DNA from: Flavobacterium piscisymbiosum
GTDB taxonomy: Bacteria > Bacteroidota > Bacteroidia > Flavobacteriales > Flavobacteriaceae
Direction of reading: 5' to 3'
DNA length: 64,000 bases
Assembly (NCBI RefSeq): GCF_020905295.1
Contig: NZ_JAJJMM010000001.1
Location: forward strand, 2,852,001-2,916,000
The position numbers and the translations under genes are program-made. Positions within the stretch are counted from its first letter, which is position 1. The number at the start of each line of letters is the position of its first letter. Below, piece after piece: positions 16,698 to 26,690 of the stretch. The notes under the pieces are model-generated. The model ran no database searches, had not been told where the DNA came from, and saw nothing but the letters and a program-made list of their open reading frames with translations.

Positions 16698-19600
16698 TTA
16701 AGCAATTAATTCTTCTATTTTTTTCTCTTCTGCAATTCGTTGCAATGCTTTTTTGTAATCAGTTGGCATTACTTTTACGAAATGGTTTTGTTCATTTTCC
16801 CAGTCTGCTAAAATTCTTTTTGCTAATGGACTGTTGGTGTACAAAGAGTGATTTTTGATTAGTTTTCTCAATTTAGTCACATCTTCTTCTTCGATAGGAT
16901 CAAAAGCAACCATTTCCATGTTGCATACTGTTGCATCAAATTGTTGTTTAGGATCGTAAACATAAGCAACACCACCGCTCATACCCGCTGCGAAGTTTCT
17001 TCCTGTTTTTCCTAAAACAACCACTGTACCACCTGTCATGTATTCGCATCCGTGATCTCCAATTCCTTCAACAACAGCAGTTGCTCCAGAGTTTCTCACA
17101 CAAAAACGCTCACCGGCCATTCCATTAATATAAGCCTCTCCGGTAATAGCTCCGTAAAGGGCAACGTTTCCAATAATGATGTTGTCTTCAGGTTTGAAAG
17201 TTGCAGTAGGAGGTACTTTTACAATTAGTTTTCCTCCAGAAAGACCTTTTCCTAAGTAATCATTACAGTTTCCGTGAATTTTAAACGACAATCCGTTTGT
17301 TGCAAAAGCACCAAAACTTTGTCCGGCAGAACCTTCAAAATCAACTAAAATAGTGTCTTCAGGTAAACCTTGTGCGCCATATATTTTTGAGATTTCATTA
17401 CTCAAAATAGCACCTACAGAACGGTCTGTATTTTTAATTTTAAATGTAACTCTTGTTTTTTCTTTTCTATAAATAGAAGGAATAGCTTCTTTAATGATAT
17501 CAAAATCCAATACATTTTCAAGCTGGTGATCTTGTGTAGTTGTATTATGATTTGGCTCTGTTTTAGCTTTTTCCGGTTTGTATAAAATTGATGATAAATC
17601 TAATCCATTTGCTTTGTAATGTTTGATCGCTTTGTTCACATTTAATTTTTGTGACTGCCCCACCATTTCTTTTAAGGTTCTGAAACCTAACTGCGCCATG
17701 ATTTCTCTTAATTCCTCTGCAATAAAATACATGAAGTTAATAACGTGCTCCGGAGTTCCTTTGAAATTTTTTCTCAATTCAGGATCCTGAGTAGCAATAC
17801 CAACCGGGCAAGTATTCAAGTGACAAGCTCTCATCATGATACAACCAGAAGCAACAAGCGGTGCAGTAGCAAAACCAAATTCTTCGGCTCCTAACAATGC
17901 AGCGATAGCTACGTCACGACCCGTTTTCAATTGTCCATCACATTCAAGAACCACACGGCTTCTTAAATCGTTCAAGATCAAAGTTTGTTGTGCTTCTGCT
18001 AAACCAAGTTCCCACGGAATTCCAGTGTGTTGTAAAGATGTCAATGGTGCAGCACCAGTTCCTCCGTCATAACCTGAAATCAGGATAACGTCAGCTTTTG
18101 CTTTGGCAACACCGGCAGCGATAGTTCCAACTCCAACTTCAGAAACTAATTTTACGTTGACACGTGCTTCACGATTGGCATTTTTCAAGTCGAAAATCAA
18201 CTGAGATAAATCCTCAATAGAATAAATATCGTGGTGTGGCGGAGGCGAAATCAAACCTACATAAGGAGTAGAGTTTCTTGTTTCAGCAATCCACGGCACT
18301 ACTTTTTCTCCAGGAAGCTGACCACCTTCACCAGGTTTTGCGCCCTGAGCCATTTTAATCTGGATTTCTTTAGCGTTTGTCAAATAGTTAATCGAAACAC
18401 CAAAACGTCCAGAAGCCACTTGTTTGATAGCACTGTTTCTTGAATCTCCGTTAATTTCTTTCTGGAAACGTTTAGGATCTTCTCCACCTTCTCCAGAGTT
18501 ACTTTTTCCGCCAATTCTGTTCATTGCAATCGCTAAATTCTCATGTGCTTCTCTACTGATAGATCCGTAAGACATCGCACCCGTTTTGAATTTTTTTACA
18601 ATTTCTGTCCAAGGTTCTACTTCATCAATAGAAATAGGGTCTAAATTATTGAATTCGAATAAACCTCTAATAGTCATTAAGTTTGAGCTTTGCTCATTGA
18701 CCATATTAGAATATTCTTTATAACTTTCAGGACTGTTTAAACGAACGGCCTGTTGTAATTTTGAAATCGTTGTTGGATTAAACATGTGTTTTTCTCCACC
18801 ACGTCTCCATCTGTAAATACCTCCAATTTCTAAAGAAAGCAAGTTGGCAATTTTAGAGTTTGGAAATGCTTTTTGGAAACGTTTCTTCACTTCTTTTTCT
18901 ACTTCCATCAAACCAATTCCTTCGATTCTTGAAGGAGTGAATGGGAAATATTTATTAGTAAAAGTTTTGTTTAAACCTAAAATCTCGAAAATCTGAGCAG
19001 CTCTGTACGAATGTAAAGTCGAGATACCAATTTTGTTCATGATTTTAAGGATACCTTTTGCGATCGCTTTGTTGTAATTTACAATCGCATAATCAGCTTT
19101 TACTCCTGTAATGAATCCTTGGTTTACCTGATCGTGAATGATCTCGTTTACCATGTAAGGATTGATGGCACTTGCACCATATCCAAACAATAAAGCAAAA
19201 TGATGCGGCTCACGTGGTTCGGCAGATTCGATGATGATTCCGAATTTAGAACGAACCTGTAAAATGTTCAAAGAGTGGTGAATGTAAGAACAAGCCAATA
19301 ACATTGGTATTGGAGCCAATTCTTCGCTAACTCCTCTGTCTGACAAAATGATGATGTTGCATCCTTCAGAAACAGCCTTAAAAGTTGCCTGAACACATTT
19401 TTCTAATGCTCTTTCTAAACCGTTAACTCCTTTTTCTATTTTGTATAAAGTAGAAATAGTAGCCGATTTGAAATCTGCGTGATCAATGTTTCTTATTTTA
19501 TCCAAATCCTCATTAGAAATAACCGGATTCTGGATTTTTAGTTTTTTACATTGTTTAGATTCAATTTCAAAAATATTAAAATCTCCACCAATTGCTAAAC

Positions 19601-21212
19601 TAATATCAGTAATGATTTCTTCACGAATACCATCCAAAGGCGGGTTGGTAACCTGAGCAAATAATTGTTTGAAATAGTTGTACAATAATTGTGGCTGATC
19701 TGATAATACAGCCAATGGTGTATCGTTACCCATAGAACTGATGGCTTCAGCGCCCTGAGCTCCCATTGGGTTAATGATTGTTTTTAAATCTTCGATAGTA
19801 TAACCAAATAATTTTTGTCTTGTTAGAAAATCAAGTTTCTCAACAGGAGTTGGATTATTAGTATAAGGTATTTGAGATAATTGTAACAAGTTAGCATCGA
19901 TCCATTCCTGGTAAGGACGTTTGGTTACAATTGCTTTTTTAATTTCATCATCTTCAATAATACGACCTTCGTTCATATCAACCAAGAACATTTTTCCTGG
20001 CTCTAAACGACCGTGTTGTACTACATCTTCCGGCTCAACATCCAATACACCAATTTCTGATGACATGATTACGAAACCGCTTTTGGTTAATGTATAACGA
20101 GAAGGACGCAAACCGTTACGGTCTAATAAGGCACCAATTACGTTACCATCTGTAAACGGGATAGAAGCAGGGCCATCCCAAGGCTCCATAATGCAAGAGT
20201 TGAATTCGTAGAATGCTCTTTTTTCAGGAGACATCGTTTGGTGTTTTTCCCAAGCTTCAGGAACCACCATCATCATCGCTTCCGGCAATGAACGACCTGT
20301 CATTAATAAAAGTTCTACCACCATATCCATAGAAGCAGAATCTGATTTTCCTTCTAAGATAATTGGGAATAATTTTTTGATATCATTTCCAAAAACTTTG
20401 CTTTCCATCAATTCTTCACGAGCACGCATACGGCTTACGTTTCCACGTAATGTATTAATCTCACCATTATGACACATGTATCTAAACGGCTGCGCTAACT
20501 CCCATGAAGGGAAAGTATTAGTAGAGAAACGTTGGTGCACTAACGCCAAACGAGTCACTAAATCTGGATCTTTTAAGTCAACATAATAACGGCTGATGTC
20601 TTCCGGCATCAATAGACCTTTATATATTATGGTAGTTGTCGATAAACTAGAGAAATAAAACATATGGCTTTCAGAGGTTTTAGATCCTCTTACGGCATGT
20701 TCAGCAATTTTTCTAGCTGCAAAAAGTTTTGCATTAAATTCGTTTTCAGTTAAATCCTGACCGTTCTTGCTAACAAAAACCTGTTTAACTGTTGGTTCTT
20801 TTTCTGCGGCAATCTGCCCTAAATTTTCTACTTCAACAGGTACATCTCTCCAACCCAGGATCTTTAAGTTCTGATCCTTAATAGTCGATTCGAAAGCGTT
20901 GATACAAAAAGAAACCTGGTTTTTGCTTTTTGGTAAAAAAACCATTCCTACTGCATACTCACGTGTTTCAGGGATTTCAAAGTCACATACTTTTTTAAAG
21001 AAAGCGTGTGGGATATCGAATAAAATTCCAGCCCCGTCTCCAGTTCTTCCATCAGAACTAACGGCACCACGATGTTCCAATTTTATTAAGATATCCAATG
21101 CTTTGTGAATAATATCGTTAGATTTAATACCATTCAAATTACAAATAAATCCTGCACCACAATTGTCGTGTTCAAATTCAGGCAAATAAAGCCCTTGTTC
21201 TTTAACTTTCAT
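16698..21212 (-). CDS. gltB: Glutamate synthase large subunit
   Basis: A 1504-residue enzyme. The N-terminal class II glutaminase domain begins at Cys18 (HDNCGAGF), which becomes the N-terminus after propeptide removal and is the nucleophile releasing ammonia from glutamine. The central and FMN-binding synthase domains follow: [13 protein letters not shown], then [12 protein letters not shown] and SGYDGGTGA. The [3Fe-4S] cysteines are in [15 protein letters not shown]. The C-terminal GXGXG beta-helix domain closes the protein ([21 protein letters not shown] lies in it). With gltD it forms the GOGAT complex for ammonia assimilation. Confidence 0.97.
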   Translation of the reverse strand: MKVKEQGLYLPEFEHDNCGAGFICNLNGIKSNDIIHKALDILIKLEHRGAVSSDGRTGDGAGILFDIPHAFFKKVCDFEIPETREYAVGMVFLPKSKNQVSFCINAFESTIKDQNLKILGWRDVPVEVENLGQIAAEKEPTVKQVFVSKNGQDLTENEFNAKLFAARKIAEHAVRGSKTSESHMFYFSSLSTTTIIYKGLLMPEDISRYYVDLKDPDLVTRLALVHQRFSTNTFPSWELAQPFRYMCHNGEINTLRGNVSRMRAREELMESKVFGNDIKKLFPIILEGKSDSASMDMVVELLLMTGRSLPEAMMMVVPEAWEKHQTMSPEKRAFYEFNSCIMEPWDGPASIPFTDGNVIGALLDRNGLRPSRYTLTKSGFVIMSSEIGVLDVEPEDVVQHGRLEPGKMFLVDMNEGRIIEDDEIKKAIVTKRPYQEWIDANLLQLSQIPYTNNPTPVEKLDFLTRQKLFGYTIEDLKTIINPMGAQGAEAISSMGNDTPLAVLSDQPQLLYNYFKQLFAQVTNPPLDGIREEIITDISLAIGGDFNIFEIESKQCKKLKIQNPVISNEDLDKIRNIDHADFKSATISTLYKIEKGVNGLERALEKCVQATFKAVSEGCNIIILSDRGVSEELAPIPMLLACSYIHHSLNILQVRSKFGIIIESAEPREPHHFALLFGYGASAINPYMVNEIIHDQVNQGFITGVKADYAIVNYNKAIAKGILKIMNKIGISTLHSYRAAQIFEILGLNKTFTNKYFPFTPSRIEGIGLMEVEKEVKKRFQKAFPNSKIANLLSLEIGGIYRWRRGGEKHMFNPTTISKLQQAVRLNSPESYKEYSNMVNEQSSNLMTIRGLFEFNNLDPISIDEVEPWTEIVKKFKTGAMSYGSISREAHENLAIAMNRIGGKSNSGEGGEDPKRFQKEINGDSRNSAIKQVASGRFGVSINYLTNAKEIQIKMAQGAKPGEGGQLPGEKVVPWIAETRNSTPYVGLISPPPHHDIYSIEDLSQLIFDLKNANREARVNVKLVSEVGVGTIAAGVAKAKADVILISGYDGGTGAAPLTSLQHTGIPWELGLAEAQQTLILNDLRSRVVLECDGQLKTGRDVAIAALLGAEEFGFATAPLVASGCIMMRACHLNTCPVGIATQDPELRKNFKGTPEHVINFMYFIAEELREIMAQLGFRTLKEMVGQSQKLNVNKAIKHYKANGLDLSSILYKPEKAKTEPNHNTTTQDHQLENVLDFDIIKEAIPSIYRKEKTRVTFKIKNTDRSVGAILSNEISKIYGAQGLPEDTILVDFEGSAGQSFGAFATNGLSFKIHGNCNDYLGKGLSGGKLIVKVPPTATFKPEDNIIIGNVALYGAITGEAYINGMAGERFCVRNSGATAVVEGIGDHGCEYMTGGTVVVLGKTGRNFAAGMSGGVAYVYDPKQQFDATVCNMEMVAFDPIEEEDVTKLRKLIKNHSLYTNSPLAKRILADWENEQNHFVKVMPTDYKKALQRIAEEKKIEELIA

Positions 21213-21229
21213 TCTTGATATTTTTTCTA

Positions 21230-21237
21230 CAAAAATA
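21230..21237 (-). promoter_or_regulatory. -7 box of gltB
   Basis: TATTTTTG on the minus strand, 18 bases upstream of the gltB ATG. No convincing -33 element was found. The gap to sucC (21213-21627) is otherwise AT-rich with no ORF or repeat that I could see. Confidence 0.5.
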
Positions 21238-21571
21238 AAGATTTCGTTAAATATAATGTAGTGGAATAGTAATTCGACTTACATTTTTATTGTAATATTA
21301 GAAAAACGCTTCTTAATTGATAATAATATTATATTAACCATTGCGAATTGATAAAATGATAACGGCTATTAAAATATATTAAGAAAAATCACCGTAAGGC
21401 TAGTAAATACAGTGAAGTTTTTGTTAAATATCAAACGTTTTAGTCGTTTTGAGTTAATATTAACAAATTGTTTAGTTAACTATTTCTTTGCATTGAAAAA
21501 GAATAAACGTTTTATAAATATCTCACACGTTTTTTAATTGAAAAAGATTTTACTATTCAGTTGAATTTTGC

Positions 21572-21579
21572 TACTTTTG
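21572..21579 (+). promoter_or_regulatory. -7 box of sucC
   Basis: TACTTTTG matches TAnnTTTG, 48 bases before the sucC ATG. No clear -33 at the usual distance. Confidence 0.5.
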
Positions 21580-21627
21580 TCGCACTTTTATTCTGAAATA
21601 AATTCAGAACCAGACAAATTCTATATT

Positions 21628-22821
21628 ATGAACATACACGAATATCAAGGAAAAGAAATTTTAGCAAGTTACGGAGTACGCATTCAACGCGGAATTGTGG
21701 CTAACAATGCAGTCGAAGCTGTGGCTGCTGCAAAACAATTAACTGCCGAGACTGGTACAGGATGGCACGTAATAAAAGCACAAATTCACGCAGGTGGTCG
21801 TGGAAAAGGTGGTGGAGTTAAGTTAGCAAAAAACTTGCAACAAGTTGAAGAAATTGCTGGACAAATCATCGGAATGCAATTGATTACACCTCAAACTTCT
21901 GCAGAAGGTAAAAAAGTAAACAAAATATTAGTTGCAGAAGATGTTTACTATCCTGGTGAAAGTGAAACTTCTGAATTTTATGTTTCTGTTTTATTAAATA
22001 GAGCTACTGGTCGTAACATGATTATGTATTCTACTGAAGGTGGAATGGATATTGAAGAAGTTGCTGAGCACACTCCTCATTTAATTTTTACTGAAGAAGT
22101 TGATCCTTCTGTTGGATTACAAGGTTTTCAGGCAAGAAGAATTGCTTTTAACTTAGGTCTTTCTGGAAATGCTTTCAAAGAAATGGTGAAATTCATCGAT
22201 TCATTATACAATGCTTACATTGGTTCTGATGCTTCTATGTTTGAAATCAACCCGGTTTTGAAAACTTCAGATAATAAAATTATGGCTGTTGATGCTAAAG
22301 TAAATATCGATGATAATGCTTTATACAGACAACCAAAATATGCTGAGATGAGAGATATCCGTGAGGAGAATCCAATCGAAGTTGAAGCTAAAGAAGTAGG
22401 TTTGAACTATGTAGATCTTGACGGTACTGTAGGATGTATGGTAAACGGAGCAGGTCTTGCAATGGCAACTATGGATTTAATTAAATACGCTGGTTTTGAG
22501 CCTGCTAACTTCTTAGACGTTGGTGGAACTGCTGATGCAAAACGTGTTGAAACTGCTTTTAGAATTATCTTAAAAGATCCTAACGTAAAAGCTATTTTAA
22601 TCAATATTTTTGGTGGAATCGTTCGTTGTGACCGTGTGGCGCAAGGAGTTGTTGATGCTTACAAAAATATGGGTGATGCTATCAATGTGCCAATTATAGT
22701 TCGTTTGCAAGGAACAAATGCTGAAATTGCAAAAGAATTAATTGACAATTCAGGTATGCCAATCTTATCAGCTACTCAATTTCAAGAAGCTGCTGATCAA
22801 GTTAAAGCTGCACTTTCTTAA
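21628..22821 (+). CDS. sucC: Succinyl-CoA ligase (ADP-forming) subunit beta
   Basis: A 397-residue subunit of the TCA-cycle enzyme that makes ATP or GTP from succinyl-CoA. It begins with the invariant MNIHEYQGKEILASYGV, so the ATG at 21628 is preferred over the in-frame start at 21568, which lies before the -7 box. The ATP-grasp domain has HAGGRGKGGGVKLAKN. The C-terminal CoA-ligase domain has FLDVGGTADAKRV and INIFGGIVRCDRVA. The alpha-subunit gene sucD is not adjacent, so the two subunits are encoded apart. It has its own promoter and terminator. Confidence 0.96.
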   Translation: MNIHEYQGKEILASYGVRIQRGIVANNAVEAVAAAKQLTAETGTGWHVIKAQIHAGGRGKGGGVKLAKNLQQVEEIAGQIIGMQLITPQTSAEGKKVNKILVAEDVYYPGESETSEFYVSVLLNRATGRNMIMYSTEGGMDIEEVAEHTPHLIFTEEVDPSVGLQGFQARRIAFNLGLSGNAFKEMVKFIDSLYNAYIGSDASMFEINPVLKTSDNKIMAVDAKVNIDDNALYRQPKYAEMRDIREENPIEVEAKEVGLNYVDLDGTVGCMVNGAGLAMATMDLIKYAGFEPANFLDVGGTADAKRVETAFRIILKDPNVKAILINIFGGIVRCDRVAQGVVDAYKNMGDAINVPIIVRLQGTNAEIAKELIDNSGMPILSATQFQEAADQVKAALS

Positions 22822-22850
22822 TCAAATAAGAAATCAATTATATATAGAAA

Positions 22851-22880
22851 ATCCTTCCAGTCATTGGAAGGATTTTTTTT
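22851..22880 (+). terminator. Intrinsic terminator of sucC
   Basis: ATCCTTCCA / TGGAAGGAT stem followed by a run of eight T, about 30 bases after the sucC stop. Confidence 0.85.
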
Positions 22881-22907
22881 GGAGTTTAATTTAACGGAGT
22901 GTATAAA

Positions 22908-23113
22908 AATAATCTCACAAAGATGCAGAGACGCAAAGTTTAAAGATTAAGCAGATTGAATAGCGTCCAGCTTCAGCTGGATGACAATATAGATTAGAAG
23001 AAAAAGGCTTTAGCCAAACTTGTAACGGTTTGGCTAAAGCCTTTTTCTAATTAATTCTCATACCTCCAGTTAAAACCGGAGGCTATTCAAAAACTTTGCG
23101 ACTTTGCGAGTAA
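22908..23113. repeat. Cluster of palindromic intergenic repeats
   Basis: Between the sucC terminator and the DUF5694 gene are several dispersed repeats. There is a perfect inverted repeat GGCTTTAGCCAAAC / GTTTGGCTAAAGCC flanked by A5/T5 (23000-23047), then ACCTCC...GGAGGCTAT (23062-23084), a CAGCTTCAGCTGGATGACAA type (22969), and ACTTTGCGACTTTGCGAG (23091). Confidence 0.65.
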
Positions 23114-23141
23114 AAACTATCACAATTCTGCGGTTAGAAAA

Positions 23142-23945
23142 CTATTTTAAAACCGTAGCCAATTCAACAATTTCAAATTCAGGATTATGCTTGACAAATT
23201 CTCGAATCATTGCCGTATGGCCGGCGCCTAGTAAAACCATTATTTTATCATCTTTGCTTTCGGTTAGTTTTTGAATTAAAGCATACATATAAAGATTTCT
23301 TCTGTACCATTCTGAAACTAAAAAAGCACCCACAAAATTATCAGTTTTTCCACCTTTGATGGCAGTTTCAAGATACCACTGGAGATTGTCGCCATTTGAT
23401 GCTTTTGTATTAATATCTAAAAGAAGTTCTGTTAAAGAATACTTTGTAATTTTTGTATTGAAATCTGTTTCATAATGCTTCATAGTCTCGTCATTTCTTT
23501 TGATTAAATCAAGCTGACCAGCTTCTTTCATTCCTTTTACCAAACTGTCATACGGGAAATCAGCGCCTTTGTAATCAATTCCGTATAGCTTTTTGTGACC
23601 TAATTTTTTAGCTGATCTTAAAGCTATTTGTACTATTTCATCTGAATCATTCTTAAGTAAACTATCAGTGTTCTTGGCATAAAATTGATCTAATTTGGCT
23701 TGTTTTTGATAATTCCATTCAATGAAGATTTTATCGGGACCAAACTTTTTAATTTTATTTGTCATGTTTTCAAGTTCTTTCTGGCTTTTGTCTGACATTA
23801 CATTAAAGGTATTTACTTTGGCAACGTCAAGTCCCGGATTTTCAAAATGGAAACTTCCAAATAATAATATTTGTTTCTTTTTTGTTTGAGCAGAAACAGT
23901 CGTTAATACCATTGTAAAAACGAGTAATAAAGCGATTTTTTTCAT
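23142..23945 (-). CDS. DUF5694 (TraB/ChaN-like) exported protein
   Basis: The ATG at 23945 gives 267 residues with a signal peptide MKKIALLLVFTMVLTTVSAQ; the longer frame to 24026 would hide it. The start LLFGSFHFENPGLDVAK, the middle KIFIEWNY and YGIDYKGADFP, and the end VLLGAGHTAMIREFV match DUF5694. The GSFHF and GAGH motifs recall the TraB/ChaN superfamily, some of whose members are metal-dependent. The enzymatic activity is unproven. It is divergent from the sensor kinase gene, with about 220 bases between. Confidence 0.85.
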   Translation of the reverse strand: MKKIALLLVFTMVLTTVSAQTKKKQILLFGSFHFENPGLDVAKVNTFNVMSDKSQKELENMTNKIKKFGPDKIFIEWNYQKQAKLDQFYAKNTDSLLKNDSDEIVQIALRSAKKLGHKKLYGIDYKGADFPYDSLVKGMKEAGQLDLIKRNDETMKHYETDFNTKITKYSLTELLLDINTKASNGDNLQWYLETAIKGGKTDNFVGAFLVSEWYRRNLYMYALIQKLTESKDDKIMVLLGAGHTAMIREFVKHNPEFEIVELATVLK

Positions 23946-24138
23946 GATGATTTGTTTTAAATTCAAGGCAAATGTATTGCAGCTTTTCTCATCATATTTT
24001 AGTTTTTGATGAACATGATATTTCAAATCACAAACATTAAAAATAAGCTGTCAAAAAATTTCGTGTATCGTTTTTAATAGTTCGTCACAGAAAATAGCTA
24101 TTTTGTATAAACATAGTATTCATGTAATTGCATAGTTG

Positions 24139-24146
24139 TATTTTTG
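24139..24146 (+). promoter_or_regulatory. -7 box of the LytS/LytTR operon
   Basis: TATTTTTG, 20 bases before the kinase ATG. The -33 element is unclear. Confidence 0.45.
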
Positions 24147-24165
24147 AAATAACAACAGCATTATT

Positions 24166-25206
24166 ATGAAGCTCAAAATCCCTTTTTATTATCATATTCT
24201 CCTTTTCTTAGGATTGTTTCTAACCTTTTATCTTTGGGATATTGGCGTGAGTAATCGAAAATTGGAGTCTGTTTTCAGTATCATGTATTTCTTTTTTAAT
24301 TCAGGTTTTTTACTCTCTATTTTCATCGTTTATCTTCTGAATTTTTATACATTTTGTGACTGGTTTTTAAATAAAAAAAGGATGTTATGGTACTTTTTAA
24401 GCGTTCCTGTTTCATTGTTAATTTTTGCAGGAGTCCGTTATTTTTTGCAGGAAGTAGTTGTGTTTGAAATTACGGGAATTCACAATTACGGAGAGGAAAC
24501 ACGTAAAATTGGATATTATATTCGGGATAATTTTTTCTTCGGATTACCATCTGTAATTTTAAGCGCTCTTAATTATTTGTTTTGGCAATTTCAGGATGCC
24601 AATAAGCAAAACCAGGAATTGTTATTAGAAAATAAAAAGGCTCAGCTTCAAATGCTTAAATCGCAGGTAAGTCCGCATTTTTTGTTTAATACGCTTAATT
24701 CGTTTTATAGTCAGTTGATTTTGAAAGACGATAAAATGGCTTCGGATATTTTAGTGTTATCAGATTTGTTGCGCTACGTGATTACAGAAACAGAGAAAGA
24801 TGAAGTGTTACTTTCTAATGAAATTCAGTTTGTGCAAAACTACATTCATTTGCAGCAAAAACGATTTGAAGATCAGCTTTGTCTGGACTTTGAAATTGAA
24901 GGAAATTATGCAACCGAAAAAATTCTGTCATCGGCTTTAATTCATTTTATCGAAAATGTTTTTAAACATGCAAAACTCAATAATCCGGATGAAAAAGCGA
25001 TTATTTCGATCCAAATAAAAGGAGACTTTTTAGAGCTATCAACCTTTAATTATAACGTAGGAGGAGAGAATTATTCCTCGACCGGAATTGGTTTCGAAAA
25101 TCTGACCAAACGTTTAGAGTACACATATAAAGATCAATTTATACTGGAGAAAATAGCAGAAAATAATACCTTTAAAACCTATTTAAAAATACCACTAAAA
25201 AAATAA
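24166..25206 (+). CDS. LytS/YehU-type sensor histidine kinase
   Basis: A 346-residue membrane kinase. Four transmembrane helices cover about residues 8-27, 38-62, 73-92 and 124-142, then a short coiled coil (QNQELLLENKKAQLQML). The His_kinase domain has the phospho-acceptor His171 in QVSPHFLFNTLNS, and the C-terminal ATPase has HFIENVFKHAK (N box) and STGIGFENL (G box). Such kinases phosphorylate a LytTR regulator; the partner follows 4 bases downstream. The signal is unknown: there is no periplasmic domain of note, so sensing probably occurs in the membrane. Confidence 0.94.
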   Translation: MKLKIPFYYHILLFLGLFLTFYLWDIGVSNRKLESVFSIMYFFFNSGFLLSIFIVYLLNFYTFCDWFLNKKRMLWYFLSVPVSLLIFAGVRYFLQEVVVFEITGIHNYGEETRKIGYYIRDNFFFGLPSVILSALNYLFWQFQDANKQNQELLLENKKAQLQMLKSQVSPHFLFNTLNSFYSQLILKDDKMASDILVLSDLLRYVITETEKDEVLLSNEIQFVQNYIHLQQKRFEDQLCLDFEIEGNYATEKILSSALIHFIENVFKHAKLNNPDEKAIISIQIKGDFLELSTFNYNVGGENYSSTGIGFENLTKRLEYTYKDQFILEKIAENNTFKTYLKIPLKK

Positions 25207-25210
25207 TTCC

Positions 25211-25915
25211 ATGAATTTTAAATGTATCATTGTTGATGATGAACCGCCAGCAACGCGCATACTCGAAAATTATATCGAAAAAGTATCTTTTCTCGAAAAA
25301 GTAGGCGTTTTTAATGATTCATTAAAAGCATTAGAATTTCTGAATACACAAAGCGTCGATGTTATTTTTTTGGATATTCAGATGCCGCAACTCACAGGTT
25401 TGCAGGTCTCCAGGATAATTTCAAAAGATATAAAAGTCATTTTTACAACAGCATATCCTGATTTTGCATTAGAAGGTTTTGAGCTTAATGCTATTGATTA
25501 TCTACTGAAACCAATTGCTTTCGAACGTTTTTATCAGGCAGTTTCTAAACTAAATGCTGAACCAAAAACAGAAGTTGTAACCAATAATTCATCTGAGTTT
25601 ATTTTTGTGAAAACCGATGGGAAAAATAAATTCCAGAAATTGTTTTTAGAGAATATTTTATATGTAGAAAGTCTTCAGAATTATGTTTGTATTCATACTC
25701 AAAAACAGCAGTTAATTACTCACTCTTCTTTAAAAAACGTACTTGAATCATTGCCCGAAAAAGACTTTATCCAAATACATAAATCCTTTGTAGTTTCGTT
25801 AAAACAAATAGAATCTACAGATAGTTTTTCTGTTTTTATTAATAGTAAAGAATTGCCTATAGGGGCAACGTATAAAGATGCTTTTTTTGAACGAATTGAT
25901 CAGAATAAGATATAG
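25211..25915 (+). CDS. LytTR-family response regulator
   Basis: A 234-residue regulator. The N-terminal receiver has acidic residues D9, D10 and E11, phospho-acceptor D55 in VIFLDIQMPQLTG, and Lys in LLKPI. The C-terminal LytTR DNA-binding domain (about residues 135-230) has ILYVESLQNYVCIHT and FIQIHKSFVVSLKQIE. It is translated just after its kinase. LytTR proteins bind two direct repeats upstream of targets; no target gene in the window could be named. Confidence 0.95.
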   Translation: MNFKCIIVDDEPPATRILENYIEKVSFLEKVGVFNDSLKALEFLNTQSVDVIFLDIQMPQLTGLQVSRIISKDIKVIFTTAYPDFALEGFELNAIDYLLKPIAFERFYQAVSKLNAEPKTEVVTNNSSEFIFVKTDGKNKFQKLFLENILYVESLQNYVCIHTQKQQLITHSSLKNVLESLPEKDFIQIHKSFVVSLKQIESTDSFSVFINSKELPIGATYKDAFFERIDQNKI

Positions 25916-25939
25916 ATCTATTTTATTTTGATGATGATT

Positions 25940-26070
25940 TAACCGCAATCCCGATAGCTATCGGGAGCAAGGATTTTTAATTATAAGAATTTATATAAAC
26001 GCAAAGTTCGCAAAGCTTTATCAATAAAACTTTGCGAACTTTGCGTAATTCTTAGCGCCCTTTGCGGTTA
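25940..26070. repeat. Nested inverted repeats between convergent genes
   Basis: Outer arms TAACCGCA / TGCGGTTA (25940-25947, 26063-26070) enclose the palindrome CCCGATAGCTATCGGG (25950-25965). Inside are inner arms ACGCAAAGTTCGCAAAG / CTTTGCGAACTTTGCGT (25999-26015, 26030-26046). It lies between the LytTR gene and the DUF1456 gene, which point toward each other, and may act as a two-way terminator. The CGCAAAGTTCGCAAAG unit recurs around 23091 and 47027. Confidence 0.7.
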
Positions 26071-26074
26071 AATT

Positions 26075-26539
26075 TTATTTCTTATTTTTTCCGTTTTTGT
26101 AAACAACTTTTTCTACAACCTGTACTTTAGGAGCAGTTTTAGTATTGTTTTTCTTGAAAGGTTTTTTAGCGGCAGGTCCTGTTTTAGAAGGAGCTTTATC
26201 GCCTCTTCCTTTTTCAGCATCTTTTGCACTGGCTTTAAATTCAGGTCTTTCTTTAGTACTGTCTTTTTTAGGAATTTCAGCTTTATGTTTTGCTAAAACA
26301 TCATTTGGGTTTTTAGGGTTTTCTTTCGTTCCTCTTAAATGAATTACCAATCCGTTTAAGAAATTACGCAAAACCTGATCACCACATTCCATGTAATTTT
26401 CATGATCTTCGGCTCTAAAAAAAGCTCCCAATTCAGATTTTGAAATTCTAAAATCTACTAATTCTAAAATTTCAACTATTTGGTCGTCACGGAGCATCAA
26501 AGCCACGCGAAGTTTTTTTAGGATATCGTTGTTCGTCAT
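26075..26539 (-). CDS. DUF1456 (YehS-like) protein with basic tail
   Basis: A 154-residue protein. The first ~70 residues are one DUF1456 unit: NNDILKKLRVALMLRDDQIV, then SELGAFFRAEDHENY and LRNFLNGLVIHLRG. The last ~75 residues are a Lys/Ala/Pro-rich, low-complexity basic tail (for example PSKTGPAAKKPFKKNN), probably disordered and able to bind nucleic acid (inference). Family function is unknown. Confidence 0.85.
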   Translation of the reverse strand: MTNNDILKKLRVALMLRDDQIVEILELVDFRISKSELGAFFRAEDHENYMECGDQVLRNFLNGLVIHLRGTKENPKNPNDVLAKHKAEIPKKDSTKERPEFKASAKDAEKGRGDKAPSKTGPAAKKPFKKNNTKTAPKVQVVEKVVYKNGKNKK

Positions 26540-26596
26540 CGTTTAATTTTTTACAAAGGTACGTTTTAAAAGTAATTTGAATGCAATTTATTGAGT

Positions 26597-26690
26597 TGAG
26601 CTAAGTTTTTTTGCCACGAATTTCACGAATTTCCGCAAATTCTATTGCGCTTAAATTTTAATTCGTGAAAATTTGTGAAATTAGTGTCAA
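26597..26690. repeat. Inverted repeat of the GCCACGAATTTCACGAATTT type
   Basis: TTGCCACGAATTTCACGAAT is mirrored by ATTCGTGAAAATTTGTGAAAT before the end of the BioF-like gene. Related wording occurs near 14750 and 14940. It may help end transcription of the BioF-like gene. Confidence 0.5.

Noticed and set aside
23946..24026. Upstream extension of the DUF5694 gene
   Set aside because: It precedes a normal signal peptide; the internal ATG at 23945 is the natural start.
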